Made by a program: the position numbers and the translations under genes. Below, in pieces: positions 11,946-25,166 of a DNA stretch of 64,000 nucleotides. Under the pieces are notes generated by a model that was not told where the DNA came from, made no database searches, and worked only from the letters and a program-made list of their open reading frames with translations. The DNA comes from Lentinula raphanica (lineage: Eukaryota; Basidiomycota; Agaricomycetes; Agaricales; Omphalotaceae): NCBI GenBank assembly GCA_027919835.1, contig JANVFP010000019.1:558001-622000 (forward strand), read 5' to 3'. Each line of letters opens with the position of its first letter. The stretch's first letter is position 1.

Positions 11946-12253
11946 TCATCCGATTTTATTTATGCACAAGTTATATGCTGTCATATGTCCTCCTCAAATC
12001 CCGACACTGCTCAGTTTCCTTTGAGCCTTCCTTTCCTTTACCTGTACTCAGTACTGACTGGGTTCGACGCGCATCACAACGATTGCCCAAGTTGAAAATG
12101 AGATTGATGGATAGTGAGCTGCCACCTGCTGCCACTATCTTCTCTTCCTCACATAGATTGAAAATGCACATATAAATAGTCCTTCCTCGTCTAGATCATA
12201 CACCTTATACAAAATCACTTCTTCTCCTTCTTAAATTCGGTAATCCGATAATC

Positions 12254-15200
12254 TTAGATATAAATTGGCAACGTCGGATTCAACCCAGCCCATTCGGGAC
12301 CTTCCACGAAGCTTTTCTCGTCGATGAGGAAGTCCTAGTAAGGAGAGCAGGAATCGTCACCGAAATCTACAAAAACAGCACACAAATGCACTTACCAACG
12401 GAGCCTCTACCAACGCGCCCTTCACTTTCGACAGTCGGTCTTTGACACGAGACAGAGGCATATCTGGAACGACGTGTCCGGTTTTAGTTTTCGGGATGTA
12501 TCGCTATTCAAAGAGTGGGAGGAACGAGGAAGAGCACGAGGAAAATCAGTAACCACCAAAACACATCCTGGCGGACCCAATACAGGCAACATACATCGTA
12601 CGCATCCCAGTTCCTCACAAGGTTACTCGGCACGGGTCTGAATATCTCGGTGAAGATCTCTCTGTTCTTCCTCGCCGTTGTCGTCCAGAGGGAAATCGTA
12701 GAGTCGGCCAAGGGGTCCGCGACGATCTGGTCAATACGATATTCTTCGGTGTCTAATGAGTTGTGTGGTACGAGTATGGGAGAGGAGGAGAGAGTGAAGG
12801 TACGATTTGTTAGATTGAAAACCAAAATGAAGAACGAGAGTGAACGCCTACCTCTCGCATGTTCACCAAACAGATCCGGATTGGGATGCGGGGCAGGACG
12901 CATGTACGGCGTGGGGTGGTTGAGGGACGAAGCAGCGTCTTGTGGGGGGATGAGCCCAAGGTGTTCTTTGTAGTAGATTGAGATGAGTATGGGTTACAAG
13001 GTCAAAGAAGCTGCCATTCACAGTACACACCTTTGTACAACTGCCTCCTCAACGACGCAGCGAACCTCGCAGCCATATACCTTTCTCCATTCATCGACGA
13101 CTCTACCATGTCCATATCTTCAACGACGAGAGCAATCTCCGAATCGCCATCGCCCTGCGTAATAAATATGATAAACACAGGACACACAAAAACGGGGGGA
13201 AGGAGAAACGCACCTTCTGACTCCTATCGTTCAAGTTTGCAGATCCCATCTAGTAAAACGACAAATGAGTAAACCAACGAATTTTTGGAAAGAACGGAGC
13301 AAGGAAGAGAAGCGAAGGTAGATCAGAGTCAGAGGACGAACGAACAACCAATACCAGCCAGAACTTGAAAATCCAGGAGGAAAGCGCGATACGGAAGGCA
13401 GAAAGGATGGAACAGAAACCAAACTCACAATCACCCTTCGATCATCTACGATCATCAATTTCGTATGGATGTAGATGAGCTCAGAAATGTATCTGTTCAC
13501 AAGCAACATTGGATGATGGATGAAATCAGTTACCGTTAATCGAGAACAAGAACGAAGGACGATTCCAACACTCACGCATCCAACTCCTCCTGTTCAGTCC
13601 CCAACCAAGCCTCATCTTCCAGTCCAGTCTTGTCCATCAACATATGCTGCGCGATGTTATCCGATACATTTTCGTCTCCTCTGATTTCCTTCGCCGCTTG
13701 TTCGAATCTATGGAAAACCAATTTCAGAAGTAATCAGTCCCGCGCAGGCATACACAAACGTCGGGCACATACCTCCTGATAATATCCCTCGCCTCACCCT
13801 CCGTCTCCGGTACCAGCACCGGTTCCTCCCTCGCCTTCTTCTCCTTGTCTTTCCCATTCCCATTCCCATCCTCACCCTCACCTTGGAGACTACCACCTTC
13901 CAAACCCTGCTTACTCTCCTCCGGAATCTTAATGCTGACCTTCCCTCCCACACCGTCCTGCCCCAGCCACAACCTCGCCAATGCCACCTGGGCCTCATGG
14001 AAAGTGACCCCGGATCGTTCTTCGATTTTGTTCAGGTATGAACCTACATAGTACACACATTGAAGATGAGGAAACGACCTTTGACATGTGAACCGAGTTG
14101 CTTTGCTTACCTCTAGGCGCATTAATCCTATCATACCCTCTCAAATGGTACACCCCAATATATTCCGTGGGTTCATACCCTGCGCTTCTGATCAACTCGA
14201 AAATGGACGCGCCAGCGGTACGTGCCGAGCCGCGGTTGATGGTTCGATACTGGGCGGCCATGATCGTTTTTAGAGCGGAAGAAGACTTGATGGCACCAGA
14301 GAACGCGGGTACTTCGGGAATAATGATGACAATCTGACAATGCGGAGATGAGTTACGGGGTGGAGGGGAGAGGAGAGGGACGAACCTTGAACTTTTTATC
14401 CTCTCGCGCTGCGCGAATAACACGGTTAGCGAGTGCTCCGGCAATTTGGTTGGTGACGACGTCTCCGGGTTTGGTAGCTGAAATGCTGAGCAAGAGGAAG
14501 AAGGACAAGATATTAGACGATGCGAAGAACAACGCAGGATGGGGTAACTTGCAAGAATTGATTCTCGATGTAGATGTAGTGATTCGATTCGTTGATGAGT
14601 TGGATGTCTGGAACATTTTCTTCAAAAACCAGATAGGAAACATCTTCGTTCGAGCGATACTCACAAGCATCCTGGATACTCTTCTCCGTCAACACTCCAT
14701 GACTCCAATCACTCACGCTCCGTACGACCTGTACACGCATCGTAGCTGGAATCGGGCGATTATAATACCCATCGTCTTCCTCCGGCGCTTGCTCCTGACC
14801 CTGGCCTACCCAATCATGCCATCGCTGTCTATACCTCCTCCCCATCTTATGCCAAGCCTCTCTATGCGGATGTCTCGCCACCGGCTCTTCCTCTGTCGCA
14901 TTCTCTGGACCAATCGCATGCGGGAACGCGAGCCAATCAAACGCCTGGTTGTCCCTATACTTCCTCTTCTTGATCTCATTCCATCTCTCCACGAAATGCT
15001 GCACCACGTCCAGCACGACAGGACCAGAGAATGTCATATGACAATCGTGCCAAGGCATCCTCCCGTACTCGCACACACTCAACTGGTTGCTCACCCAATC
15101 ACCTACGCTCTCGAAATCCATCACACGAGCGTTATTGTAATCCTGTCCGGCAAACAGGGTCTTGTCCCAGTCTGTTGGATGGACATCGGCCAAAGGATGG

Positions 15201-15894
15201 GTGTGGGTGTCCCATCTGCCGAAACACAGATCCAAGCCTCCAATAGCAGCGTAGTGGTTATCGACAATGACAACCTTTTCGTGGTGACTCCAGAATTCTA
15301 CCGTGTCCTTGGCCCCTATGTGATCAGGATGGCGCATGCACTGGATCATATGCATCCCAGGTTGATTGAGAGCTTCCAATGCAGATTTCGTATGCTTCGA
15401 GCTCATGCTCATCGTCTGTGTCACTTCCTTGTACACGATCACATACACCTTTACACCTTCCTGTGACTTTCGCTGTAACAAACGGTCCAGCCTCCACTTG
15501 TCTCCTTCCGCAGCAGTCGGTCGTCGGAGATACAACTCCGGGCTCAACCACCAGTCCAGGATGAAGATGCACTCCCTCGCTCTATCGATCATCTCCGACA
15601 CTGCGTACATGTAATCAAGGCCGTCGACGTGCCATTTGACGACGTTTCCCTCTCGTTCGTTGGCGAATGAGCTGAAACGATGAGAAGAGTTGATGGACGC
15701 TCGGAGGGCATCTGCTGCTTTTTCTTCTGGGTCATCGTGGCGCCTGTTGGGGTTAAGGAAGCCTGTATGGGCAGTTTAGAACGAGATGAAAGACAACGGT
15801 CAAGTAGATCAAGAGACTAACCAGAGATTTGATCTTCTGTATGCTTCAAGCCTTCTCCTGCTTCGTGGATGACCTTTTTCAAAAAGGACGACAT
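12254..15894 (-). CDS. Phospholipase D
   Basis: Hydrolyses phosphatidylcholine-type lipids to phosphatidic acid. It begins MSSFLKKVIHEAGEGLKHTEDQ at 15894 and ends DEKSFVEGPEWAGLNPTLPIYI at 12254, with introns between. Both catalytic HKD motifs are present: HEKVVIVD (about 15250-15290) and HTKLMIVDD (about 13440-13470). The usual ILDWWLSPELYLRRP block precedes the first and GERYMAARFAASLRR follows the second. I see no PX or PH domain before the catalytic half, unlike yeast Spo14, so this is the short fungal PLD form. A Lys/Glu/Gly-rich insert lies near 13800-13930, between the halves. It is divergent from the lipase at 16777 across about 880 bp, so two lipid-acting enzymes share an upstream region; co-regulation is only a possibility. 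Confidence 0.9.
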
Positions 15895-16776
15895 TTTTGT
15901 TGTGTAGATAGTAGGATAGGCTGAACGTTGAACGATAGATAGAAGATAATGAAGAGTGGTGTAGTGGATAGAGATGATGATAGTTGCAAGTTGGATAGAT
16001 AAAGGGGACCTCGGAAATTCAAATCGCCCGGAATCGCCGCCCATCAACTAGATCAATTGATCGTTGCCACATACGTCATCGCTTGGCACTGCTTTTTGGA
16101 TGCAATCAAAATTCCGGTACCCGGCAAGCTTCGGCGATCAGCGGCAAATCTCGGCCAACACCGAAATCAATTGACAATGCTGATCAACAGCTCAACACAG
16201 CTTACCACCGTACCACCTCGTACCACATATCCTCGTTGATGAACAGGTTCACATCGATCTTCACAGCTATTACAGCCTACAAGTAGTGCTTCACACATCG
16301 CAAGTATCAAAGAATCTATCAGCTAAAATTCAAGAACAAGTTGATAGATATCAATCATCCATCTATATTGCAAATTAGCGGAGCGCTCTACAAATTATAC
16401 TTTTCGCAGCACGATTCCATGGACCATCATAGCACGAAGCTGGGCGCGTTCTCGTCAAAAAGTCTGGCAAGGCCCTCGTAGACATACCGCGATGACCAAT
16501 CCGCCTCTTTTTTTTCGTGAGCATCGTACTGCGCAGTAGTCCCTAGTAGTCCGTGGCGTCCATCCAACCCACCGACGGGGCAGATCAGCCGAATAGCAGT
16601 AGTAAGTTTCACTATTCAAACGCCAACCTTTATGAGCCAGCCAGGTCCAAGAGTTTTCTGTTCTTCTTCCCCCACTCTCTTCACAGGCTGGTCCTGGAAG
16701 GCTGTTTAGTATCTATCGCTTTTTCCCTTCCTCAATTTCAATTTTCCCCTTCTTTCAACGACAACGTTCTCCAACA
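15895..16776. promoter_or_regulatory. Divergent upstream region of phospholipase D and lipase
   Basis: 882 bp without a supported gene separates the two start codons. Both promoters must lie here. Pyrimidine-rich stretches occur just before the lipase start (16650-16770), as is common in fungal core promoters. No clear TATA box or operator was identified. Confidence 0.4.
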
Positions 16777-18155
16777 ATGTCATTCACCCCTGGCAAATCC
16801 CTTCCGAAGCTGGTCTTCATCCTTATCACTTTCTTCCTCCATTCCACCCTAGCCCTCCCGCTCTTATGGGGTCTTCTTCCTTTCCACCATCATCACAGTG
16901 TCTCCAGTGAATCAACGACAGCCGTCACCCAGGATTTCATCACGTCGAAACTGGAAAGACCAGCCAAGTTCGCTCGTGTCGTGTATTGTCATAAAGCGAA
17001 TGTGACGAGTTGGGACTGCGGGGGACCTTGTGAGTCCTTGGGGTCTGATGTGCATATCCTTGAGTGGGGAGGGAGTAAGTCTTTCGAAGGATTGTATGAT
17101 GTCTGGCTTCGCGAGACACTAACGAACTACCTGTTGTAGATGACGGGAGAGTACCTTCTTGTGAGGCGCAAATCCGATACAGTTATTCGTATATTGAACT
17201 TTCTCCTTTCCAGACCTCATCGCCCATGACGGCTCAACCAACAGCATCGTCGTCGCTCACCAGGGAACCAACACAAACAATTTCTGGTCGGTTCTGAACG
17301 ATCTGAACCTTTTGCATACGGATTTGGACGGTTCCATTTTCAGTAAACTCCAAAGGCGTAAGGATCCAATACTTTTGTCCTCTAATGTGCATAGGTATCT
17401 GATCTTTCGAATCATAGACAAAGTCACTGTGCATATGGGGTTCCAGGAGGCTTTCAAGCACACCGCAAACACAGTCCTTGAAAAAGTCCAGGAAGGACTA
17501 ACCAAGTACAATTCCCAATCCGTTCTGATAACTGGTCATTCGCTAGGTACCTACTCATTCCTTCCCTGACTCTTCCAAACCTTTGCTAATTCTCATCGTT
17601 ATGATCCTGTATACGTTCTAGGTGCCGCAATTGCGACTTTCGACGCTATGATGCTTCACCAACACCTCGATTCGTCCATCAAACAAACTGTTGTCGTCTT
17701 CGGACTACCGCGGGTAGGGAACGAACATTGGGCTAATCTAGTTGACAAGACGGTATGTAGAGTTTCCTATTACCAGCACCATGAAAGAAAAAGAAAGTAT
17801 ACTGACTAACATTCCTTCCTCGAAGATTGGCTCCGACTTCATTCGAGTCTCAGATCGAAAGGACCCAGTGGTCAACCTACCCCCTCGCATGTTGGACTTT
17901 TATCACCCTTCCGGCGAGATACACATACAAAGTGTCGATAAAGCTGGACAAGCCACCAAGGTCGTTTCGTGTCCTGGACAAGAGAATAAGCATTGTGCGG
18001 AGGGAAACTCGATCTTCAAAGAACATGTGTCTGATCATTTGGGTATGTCGTCTTATCCTAGTAGTGAGCTGGAATGTCTGATGAAAACATCACCTTCAGG
18101 ACCGTATTTCGACAACATCAAGCTCGAACAAGCTGCTTGCAAGATGAAGAAGTGA
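16777..18155 (+). CDS. Secreted class 3 lipase
   Basis: Triacylglycerol-lipase-like alpha/beta hydrolase. Seven exons: 16777-17074, 17140-17160, 17214-17357, 17424-17546, 17632-17752, 17826-18042 and 18100-18155. The N-terminus KLVFILITFFLHSTLALP is a signal peptide. Then come ARVVYCHK, a WDCGGPCESLG cysteine pair typical of the family, IVVAHQGTN near the oxyanion side, and the nucleophile elbow GHSLGAA, split by an intron between Leu and Gly. The triad is probably completed by Asp in DRKDPVVNLPP and His in VSDHLGPYF. The second exon is only 21 nt. The frame is intact across all junctions, so the enzyme should be active and secreted. Confidence 0.88.
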
Positions 18156-18251
18156 TTTTGGTTTCTACATGAGAGGTATTATGTATGGTTATCTACTTTT
18201 CTTGTGTTCCTTGTATGTAATTCTATGCCGGGGAAGAGGTGTGTACTAATA

Positions 18252-19193
18252 TTAGGATAATAACGGGTGTCGTTGTTCGCGACGTTTGATGTAACGCCGA
18301 CGTTTGCGTTTCGCCCAAGCCTTGTTCATCCGCAACTGTCGAATCCGGCGACGAATCTTTCTCTGAGCTTGGAGCCTCTTCCTCTCCCGTTGTCTGATGA
18401 TACTTTCTCGAGGAGGACCGATGGGATCACAGGGATCTAATCTTCGCTGTCTGACGGATTGAGCGATATCCTTGAATTTTGATGTTGAGCATCGATTCAG
18501 AGGAAATTGTGCGCGAGCTCCAACTCACCAGCTTCTCATCCAACGTCAACGAATGCCACCTCGCTACAGCCTGAGTAATATATTTGAGCCTCATTCGTTT
18601 TCGGAGTCCGGAGGGCGTGGATGGATCCAACTCATGCAGTTTCGTTTGGACGTAGGTTTGAAAGTCCAACCGCCTGTTTTGGTAGAATGAGCAGAGTCAA
18701 TCGAGAGAATAATAATGAATGTTCATACGACGTACCTAGCAATCCGAAGGTCTTTGAGTGTAATATCCCGTTCATTTGCTCGCGTGTACTTCCTAATATC
18801 GACAGATACGTGCTTGTCGATGGTTTCTTGAGAGTGCATACATGCTTCATCTGTCGTATACGTCTAAGAGCAATACAAGGCGAGGAGCACACCGCTTACC
18901 TGGTGATTTATTCCCGAACGCTTCAAACTTCCTCAAAAGGTTTTGCACTGCAGGCGATGATTCGAATGTCGTCTTCTCGACTGTATCAGCATCGTTGGTT
19001 TTCCTATAGCCACGGAGGGAGAAGGTAGATCCAATTAATAGTGTCGATGTAGGATAAAAAAGGTTTTGCGCGCGAAAGCCATGGTGTTTGAGTTTTGGAA
19101 TGAGACTTTTGAGCATTAAGTGGGCATGTTCTTGGTCTACGAGGTCGTAAGTAAAAGATAATGCGCGTAGACGACCGGCACGCACCTAAGCAT
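18252..19193 (-). CDS. Small basic protein, possibly mitochondrial, function unknown
   Basis: Exons on the minus strand join into one frame with segments FESSPAVQNLLRKFEAFG, TIDKHVSVDIRKYTR, RLDFQTYVQTKLHEL and DIAQSVRQRRLD, ending in a very basic tail (RKIRRRIRQLRMNK, KRKRRRYIKRREQ). The start is inferred: an 8-nt first exon at 19186-19193 (ATGCTTAG) spliced to 19105 gives MLSLIPKLKHHGFRAQN, which resembles a mitochondrial presequence. The long open frame without this exon has no ATG. The basic tail suggests nucleic-acid or ribosome binding; a mitochondrial ribosomal or nucleoid protein is a guess. It is divergent from the ABC transporter. Confidence 0.5.
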
Positions 19194-19734
19194 GTATTTA
19201 CTGTACCCAGGATGTATCAGTTCCGAGGCCTTCAACCTCCCCAGCAAGTCGAAAAAATTCGGGTGACAACAGCGAAACCGAGACGACTCCGAATTCAATT
19301 CATGATGTTTGTCAGTGTTTGACGCCTTGGGCGCTTAAGCAGCAATTATGTTCCCACGCCCTCCCGACAACCTTTTTTGACCGCCTCCCGCTTGTCCGTG
19401 GTTCATAAAAGCTGGATGCGCTGCTCAGTAGACATATCTTTGACCAGAGACTAGCTAGACCTCAGAAAAGACCGTGCTCAAAAAATCGACAATAGAAGTG
19501 AAAGGACAAAGAATTTCTTATTGTTAAAAGTTATTACGGCATCATGACTCGCCGTCCATTGTCCTTCCAAATTAGGCGAACGACTTTCTTTTGTCTTTCA
19601 GCCATGGCCGCAAGAACAAAAAGAAATGGGTGTAGGCAAATTCACTTTGCTCTTTCCTTCGTTCTTCCACCTTTGATACGCCCCTTTCACAACGTCCTCG
19701 ACGTTGACGACTTTCAACGACCTACCCGACGACA
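19194..19734. promoter_or_regulatory. Divergent upstream region of the basic protein and the ABC transporter
   Basis: 541 bp between two divergent start codons. CATAAAAGC near 19404 could serve as a TATA element. Short frames such as the one beginning at 19544 read through the transporter's leader and have no coding features. Confidence 0.35.
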
Positions 19735-22700
19735 ATGCCGCGCACAATGCCCTCGCGTCGTCCACCAACCATCGATAGCGATGTCCAAACTCTTTCTAGT
19801 GTAGAAACAATCGAGAAACCAGAGCCAGTCTCTGAGATACCTACTTCCATTCCTCCTCCTCCTGCAACTCCATCACCACCTTCTCCCGGTACTGGCTCCT
19901 TCAAACAACTCTTTTCCCTCTTATCGACCCGTCATCGCTTCCTTATCCTTCTTCCCGCCATCATCTCCTCTGTCATTGCCGGTGGCATCGCGCCATTCAT
20001 GACAATCGTTATCGGCCAAAACTTCAATGCCTTCGCTCAGTTTCCTCAGACACCGAATCCTTCAGAAACTGCAAAACACCAACTGCTACACGACGTCGGT
20101 ATTGCTGCCCTAGAGCTACTTGGTCTCGCAGTCGGTAGCTTTGTTCTTAGTGCTATCACAAGCAGTCTGTGGATATGGACCGGAGAACATAATGTTCGCG
20201 AAGTGCGTCGAAGAGTATTTGGAAGTGTGATTAGCCAGGAGATGAAGTGGTTCGATATGAAAACACAAGGAGATAGTGTTGGCGCTGCAGGCCTTATGGC
20301 CCAGTTTAATCAGTAAGTGATACCTTCGTCTGCATCGGATGTTGTCTAACGACATTACAGGGATACTGATTCCATCCGCTTGGCTTCTTCATTAGCCTCT
20401 GGCCTCCTCCTACAACACCTTGTCACAACCATTACAGCCCTCGTCCTTGCTTTCGTCGGCTCACCCCTCCTCGCGCTCCTTACCCTTTCCACCGTCCCAG
20501 TCCTCTCCATCGTCCAAGCCATTTCTCAGCGCATCGCAGGTCCTTTACTGATGAATGAACGCAAGGACGGCGGACAGTTGGCTACCCTTCTCGAGCGCAC
20601 GTTCACGTTCATCTCTACCGTCAAAGCCTTCACGGCTGTTCCATACCACAAGCTCAAACTTCACAATCTCCTCTCTGGGCGCATGCGCTCCAACGAGATC
20701 GTGTTGAACGCCATATGGGGTCTGTCCAGTGGCTCTTCACAGTTCGTCATGATGAGCATGTTTGTACAGGCTTTCTGGTTTGGTTCCAAGCTCGTTCGCG
20801 AAGGAACGATCCAACCTGGCGCGGTTATGAGTGTCTTTTGGGCTTGCTTGATCGCAACGAGCAACCTCCAGATGTGTGTCCCTCAGTTGGTGATTGTCGG
20901 GAAGGGCAAGGTCGCTATGGCTGCTCTCATGGCTTTGGTCAAGGAAAACCCCGACTATCAGCCCGATCTAGAGGTCTTACCGCCTTCTCATCCTTATCAA
21001 ACAGCCGCTTCTCCCATGTCAGCGAACTTCCCACCACTTTCTCCCGCATCTACAGCGACTTTGACCACCTATTCCGCTCGCCCCGGTCGATCGTTGCACC
21101 GCGCCAGTACCAACAAGTCTCGTGTGCTACGCAAGATCCGACCCAATAGATTCAAAGGGGACATCAACCTCAATCAAGTCTGCTTCGCTTACCCTTCTCG
21201 TCCCAATGTTCCTGTCCTCGTTGATGTCGACATGTATATCCCCGCAGGAGAGACGACGTTCATCGTCGGCTCTTCAGGCTCTGGAAAATCCTCCTTGGCC
21301 GGTATAATTGCGGGTTTGTATAAGCTCAATCGAAAGGAAGGTAGCAGCGGTGAAGTTTTGCTCGATGAACAGAACATTGACTATCTTGACAAAAACTTTA
21401 TCGCTGCGCATGTTGGGATTGTCAGCCAAGCTCCTCCAGTTTTACTTGGTGGTCAATCTGTCCATGATAACGTCGCTGTCGCCCTTGCCGCACATCCAGA
21501 AAGATCGATGGAGAGCGCAACGGAAGCGGAAGTCGTCAACGCATGCACGTTGGCTATGCTTCACGAGTTCATTCGAGACCTTCCCGAAGGATACAGGACT
21601 GTTCTAGGCGGAGATGGATCTGTTGGCAAACAGTCTCCTGGAGATGCAGGCATCCAACTTAGTGGTGGCCAGAAACAGCGACTTGCACTTGCTCGTGCCA
21701 GACTACGGAATCCGAACTTGTTAATCCTTGGTATGTTCTTTTAATCTCATTTTGCTTCAGTCGCTCATTGATTCTCACAGATGAACCCACATCTGCTCTC
21801 GATGTCACCTCTCGCTCCCTCGTCAACGCTGCACTACGTCGCTGGCGTGCTACAACCTCCTCTCGTTCTTCCCCCAAAACCACAGTCATTATCACCCACG
21901 ATCTTTCTTACGAATCCATTCATGAAGATGATTTCATCTATGTGATGAAAGAAGGTCGCATGGTCGAGGCTGGTTACAGACACGATCTTGAGCGAAACGT
22001 GGACGAAAATGGCGAGGAAGGCGAGTTTATGAGGTTAGCGAGGAATCAAGGGATTCTTGCTCAGGTTGATGAATCTGAGGATGCTCCTTATTCACCTGCG
22101 GGTGAGATCGAGTTCGACTCAGCACGTCCAGAGTCGGACCACTTCGATGCGGCTTCACTAGAGGTTCATCAGCCGTTCTCCCATCGACTAACGATGGGTG
22201 CTAGTATGATGGGCGGATGGATGTTTGATGTTGTCGCAGATCTTACCAAGACTGGATCACCAGATTCTAATCCTACCCAAAACCCCAGTCGTGTTTCACG
22301 GATTTCCCGTGCCCTCTCACCGAGCCGCTTCACTCGAGCCCTCTCACCCACCCCTCAAAACCGCGATACCCTTTTCCCTCCTTCGGCCAAGCCAACCTCC
22401 CCACTCGCAGTCGACACCCGCCCTCGCCGTCCTTCTTCAATCTCCATTCCTTCACCTCTCCATCTGGACACCATGTCGCCATTTGACGACGCTGTCGCGG
22501 TTCCTGAGCTGCCAAGAGCTCCTCGTCAGCGCAGATACAGTCTACAGTTCGAACCAACGACTCCTACTGCTCTTACTTTTGCTGATTTGCAGAAGCAAGG
22601 CTTGAGCGAGAAACGCGTTCTAGAACACAGTGCTCGATCCGTCAGCGTTCGAAGACGACAGACTCGCCGGGAAGTTTTGGGTAAGGAAGGGGAGAAACTG

Positions 22701-24600
22701 GAGATCGTTACTGCAAGCACGTCTGAAATCCCTCCTATCGTCAACGAGATCGGCTTTTGGAAACTCATCCGTGCATTGTACCCTTCAATGCCCTACAAGC
22801 CTCTCCTTTTCCTCGGTCTCTTGATTTGTGTCGCCTCCGGTGCTATGACACCCATCTTCTCCTTCCTACTCTCCCGTCTCCTGTTCGAAGTCTCGACTGG
22901 TGTCAAAGATGTTCGTCTCGTAAACGAGTATGGCGGTCTTGTCCTCGGAATGGCCGCCCTAGACGGTCTTCTTATGGGTGTCAAGTTCTTCCTCATGCAG
23001 AGCCTAGGGTGGATGTGGATCGAGCGACTCCGCGAAAGTGCTTTTGCGAGACTCGTGTCCATGCCCAAAAGCTTCTTCGATGCTGGGGTTGTTGACAAAG
23101 AAACCCCTTCTCCCAACTCCGCTGCTCGCACTTCGCCTGTTGCTTTGACCCAGATCCTAACCAAGTCTGCAGAGGACGCCAAGAACCTTCTTGCCGTCGT
23201 AGCTGGTCAGGCACTTGTTGTGATTTCCATGCTCGGAGTTGGTCTGATATGGGCTTTTGTTGTGGGCTGGCAGTTCACTCTTGTCGGGCTTGCTATCGCG
23301 CCGGTGTTTGCTGGTGTGATGAGCATTCAATCCAAGTTCGTTGCTGATATCGAGAGGAAGAACAAGGCGGCGAGGGAGTCGGTCGCTTCTACGTATTACG
23401 ACGCCGTTGCCAACATCCGCTCTATCAGATATACCGGGCTCACGTCTGTGTTCCAGCAGCGCTTCGATTCCTCACTCGATCGTGCAATGTCGCTTGGTGT
23501 CAAGGGTGCTATGATTGAGGGATGCACATACGGGGTTGCCTCTGGTCTCATCTATGCGGCAGAGGCGCTTCTCTTCTACGTCGGTGCTATTCTAGTTGCG
23601 AAAGGTACCTACACCTATTTGCAGATGGTTGAAGTTCTAGATCTAGTCGTCTTCACTGTGACCATCGGGAGTCAGCTAATGGCATTCAGTGAGTTCATTC
23701 GTGTTCGATTCTTTGTTTCATGACACTGATGATATTACCGCAGCTAACCGCATTGCAAGATCAGTGCAGGCCGCTAGAGATTTGCATGCCGTTCTCGAAT
23801 TGCCTACTGACACTTCCGAAACCCAAGGTTTCCTCCGCCCCGATCTTCATCAAGCTCCCCTTCCCATCACTTTCGAAAACGTCGATTTCTCTTATCCCTC
23901 TCGTCCCGATGTTCCCGTCCTCAAAGGTCTCAACCTGTCAATTGCTCCCGGTGAAACTGTTGCACTAGTCGGTGCTTCCGGCTGCGGAAAATCTACCATT
24001 GCGCAGCTCATCCAACGCCTCTACGAACCCTCTACCGGCTCAATACAAGTTGCCGAGATCGATACTCGCGCCATGGACATTCAACACCTCCGCCAACACG
24101 TCTCTGTCGTCTCTCAACAAGCTCATCTCTTCGATGCTTCTATCGCTGAGAACATTGCTTACGGGAACTCCTCGATAACCGAGGTTGGTATCCGCAAAGC
24201 AGCCAAGGCAGCGAATATCCACGACTGGGTCATGTCACTCGAAAGGGGATATGACACCGTCGTGGGTGAGAACGCGAGCCAGCTTTCGGGTGGACAGGCA
24301 CAAAGGCTTCAAATTGCTCGGGCTCTTGCTAGACCCTGCCGGATCCTGATTCTTGACGAATGTACGAGTGCCTTGGATCCTGAGAATCAGAGGGAAGTGC
24401 TGGATACTATTCGGGGGCTGGAGAAAAATAATCGCACCACTGTCATGGTTACTCACAAAGTGCCAGCGATGAAGATGTGCGATCGTATACTCGTGGTCGA
24501 TAATGGCCGCATCGTAGAGCAGGGAAGCTTCCATGATCTCATGGAACGCAGGGGGGTGTTTGCTACTTTGGCAAGTGGCGGTGAGTGGTTCGGCGAGTGA
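19735..24600 (+). CDS. Full-size ABC transporter, ABCB/Ste6-like exporter
   Basis: Membrane exporter of 1570 residues with the order TM domain, ATPase, TM domain, ATPase. Four exons: 19735-20312, 20361-21730, 21781-23688 and 23744-24600. First ATPase: Walker A GSSGSGKSS, signature QLSGGQKQRLALARARL, Walker B LLILDEPTSALD (split by the second intron). Second ATPase: GASGCGKST, QLSGGQAQRLQIARALA, ILILDECTSALD. A Ser/Pro/Arg-rich linker of about 250 residues joins the halves. The first ATPase is preceded by an unusual Ser/Thr/Pro-rich insert (about residues 400-450). The arrangement and the N-terminal SFKQLFSLLSTRHRF region are like fungal a-factor pheromone exporters (Ste6); a multidrug exporter is the alternative. 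No pheromone or receptor gene was recognised beside it. Confidence 0.88.
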
Positions 24601-25166
24601 ACCCTCTCAGGTTTTCTTCTTCTTTTTTCACTTTTTATTCCTCATCTAAATTTCTCTCCATCTGTTACACTATATCGTGCATCGATCGCTCATTCTCTAC
24701 GCATTATAATGGTCATTCCAGTTCCTCTCACTTTGTAGTAGTACAGTATACTTTCGTCATTTCACCTTTAGTGAATTGTCTTGATGACTTTCAACCTCAT
24801 TTGTATCGTTTTTATATCGCATTGCATTACTCACGAACTCTTGCTACGAACTTTTGTATCTACTACGATATAACCAGTTACGAATGACAAACATATCAAG
24901 ACATCCTCGTCCGAGTACCGAATTCAATGCAATCGTCGCAGCAATCCTGAGTACACGCTGAGTCTAGCTCATAGCAGATGTTCTGAATTATGTAGACACC
25001 TCCCGTCCTATGATACTGCGGCTATTGACCAATGGCAGGTGATGAAACTGATGCGCATGATGCTCATTGCTGATGATCAACTCTGAAGGCATTGAAGGAA
25101 TCCGGGTCTCGCTTGAATGGTATAAATACGAGACTTTTCTCTTTCAAGTTTCCACCTCAATCAGAT
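24601..25166. other. Intergenic region with TATA box of the DJ-1-like gene
   Basis: No gene is supported. The left half is T-rich and is probably the transporter's 3' UTR. TATAAATA at 25121-25128 lies about 46 bp before the next start codon and is a good core promoter. Confidence 0.5.

Noticed and set aside
11766..12024. Unspliced extension of the secreted protein to 284 residues
   Set aside because: A good GT-AG intron at 11767-11828 explains the change in composition, and the spliced form ends sooner and more plausibly.
13708..14134. Several overlapping minus-strand frames, one Arg-rich
   Set aside because: Only one frame continues phospholipase D (VALARLWLGQDGVGGK...); the Arg-rich one is a shifted shadow.
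14348..15466. Plus-strand open frame of 372 codons
   Set aside because: It is antisense to the phospholipase D coding exons, has no domain, and its length is explained by codon bias of the real gene on the other strand.
20715..23182. Additional frames on both strands within the ABC transporter
   Set aside because: Shadows of a long, domain-rich coding sequence in another frame.
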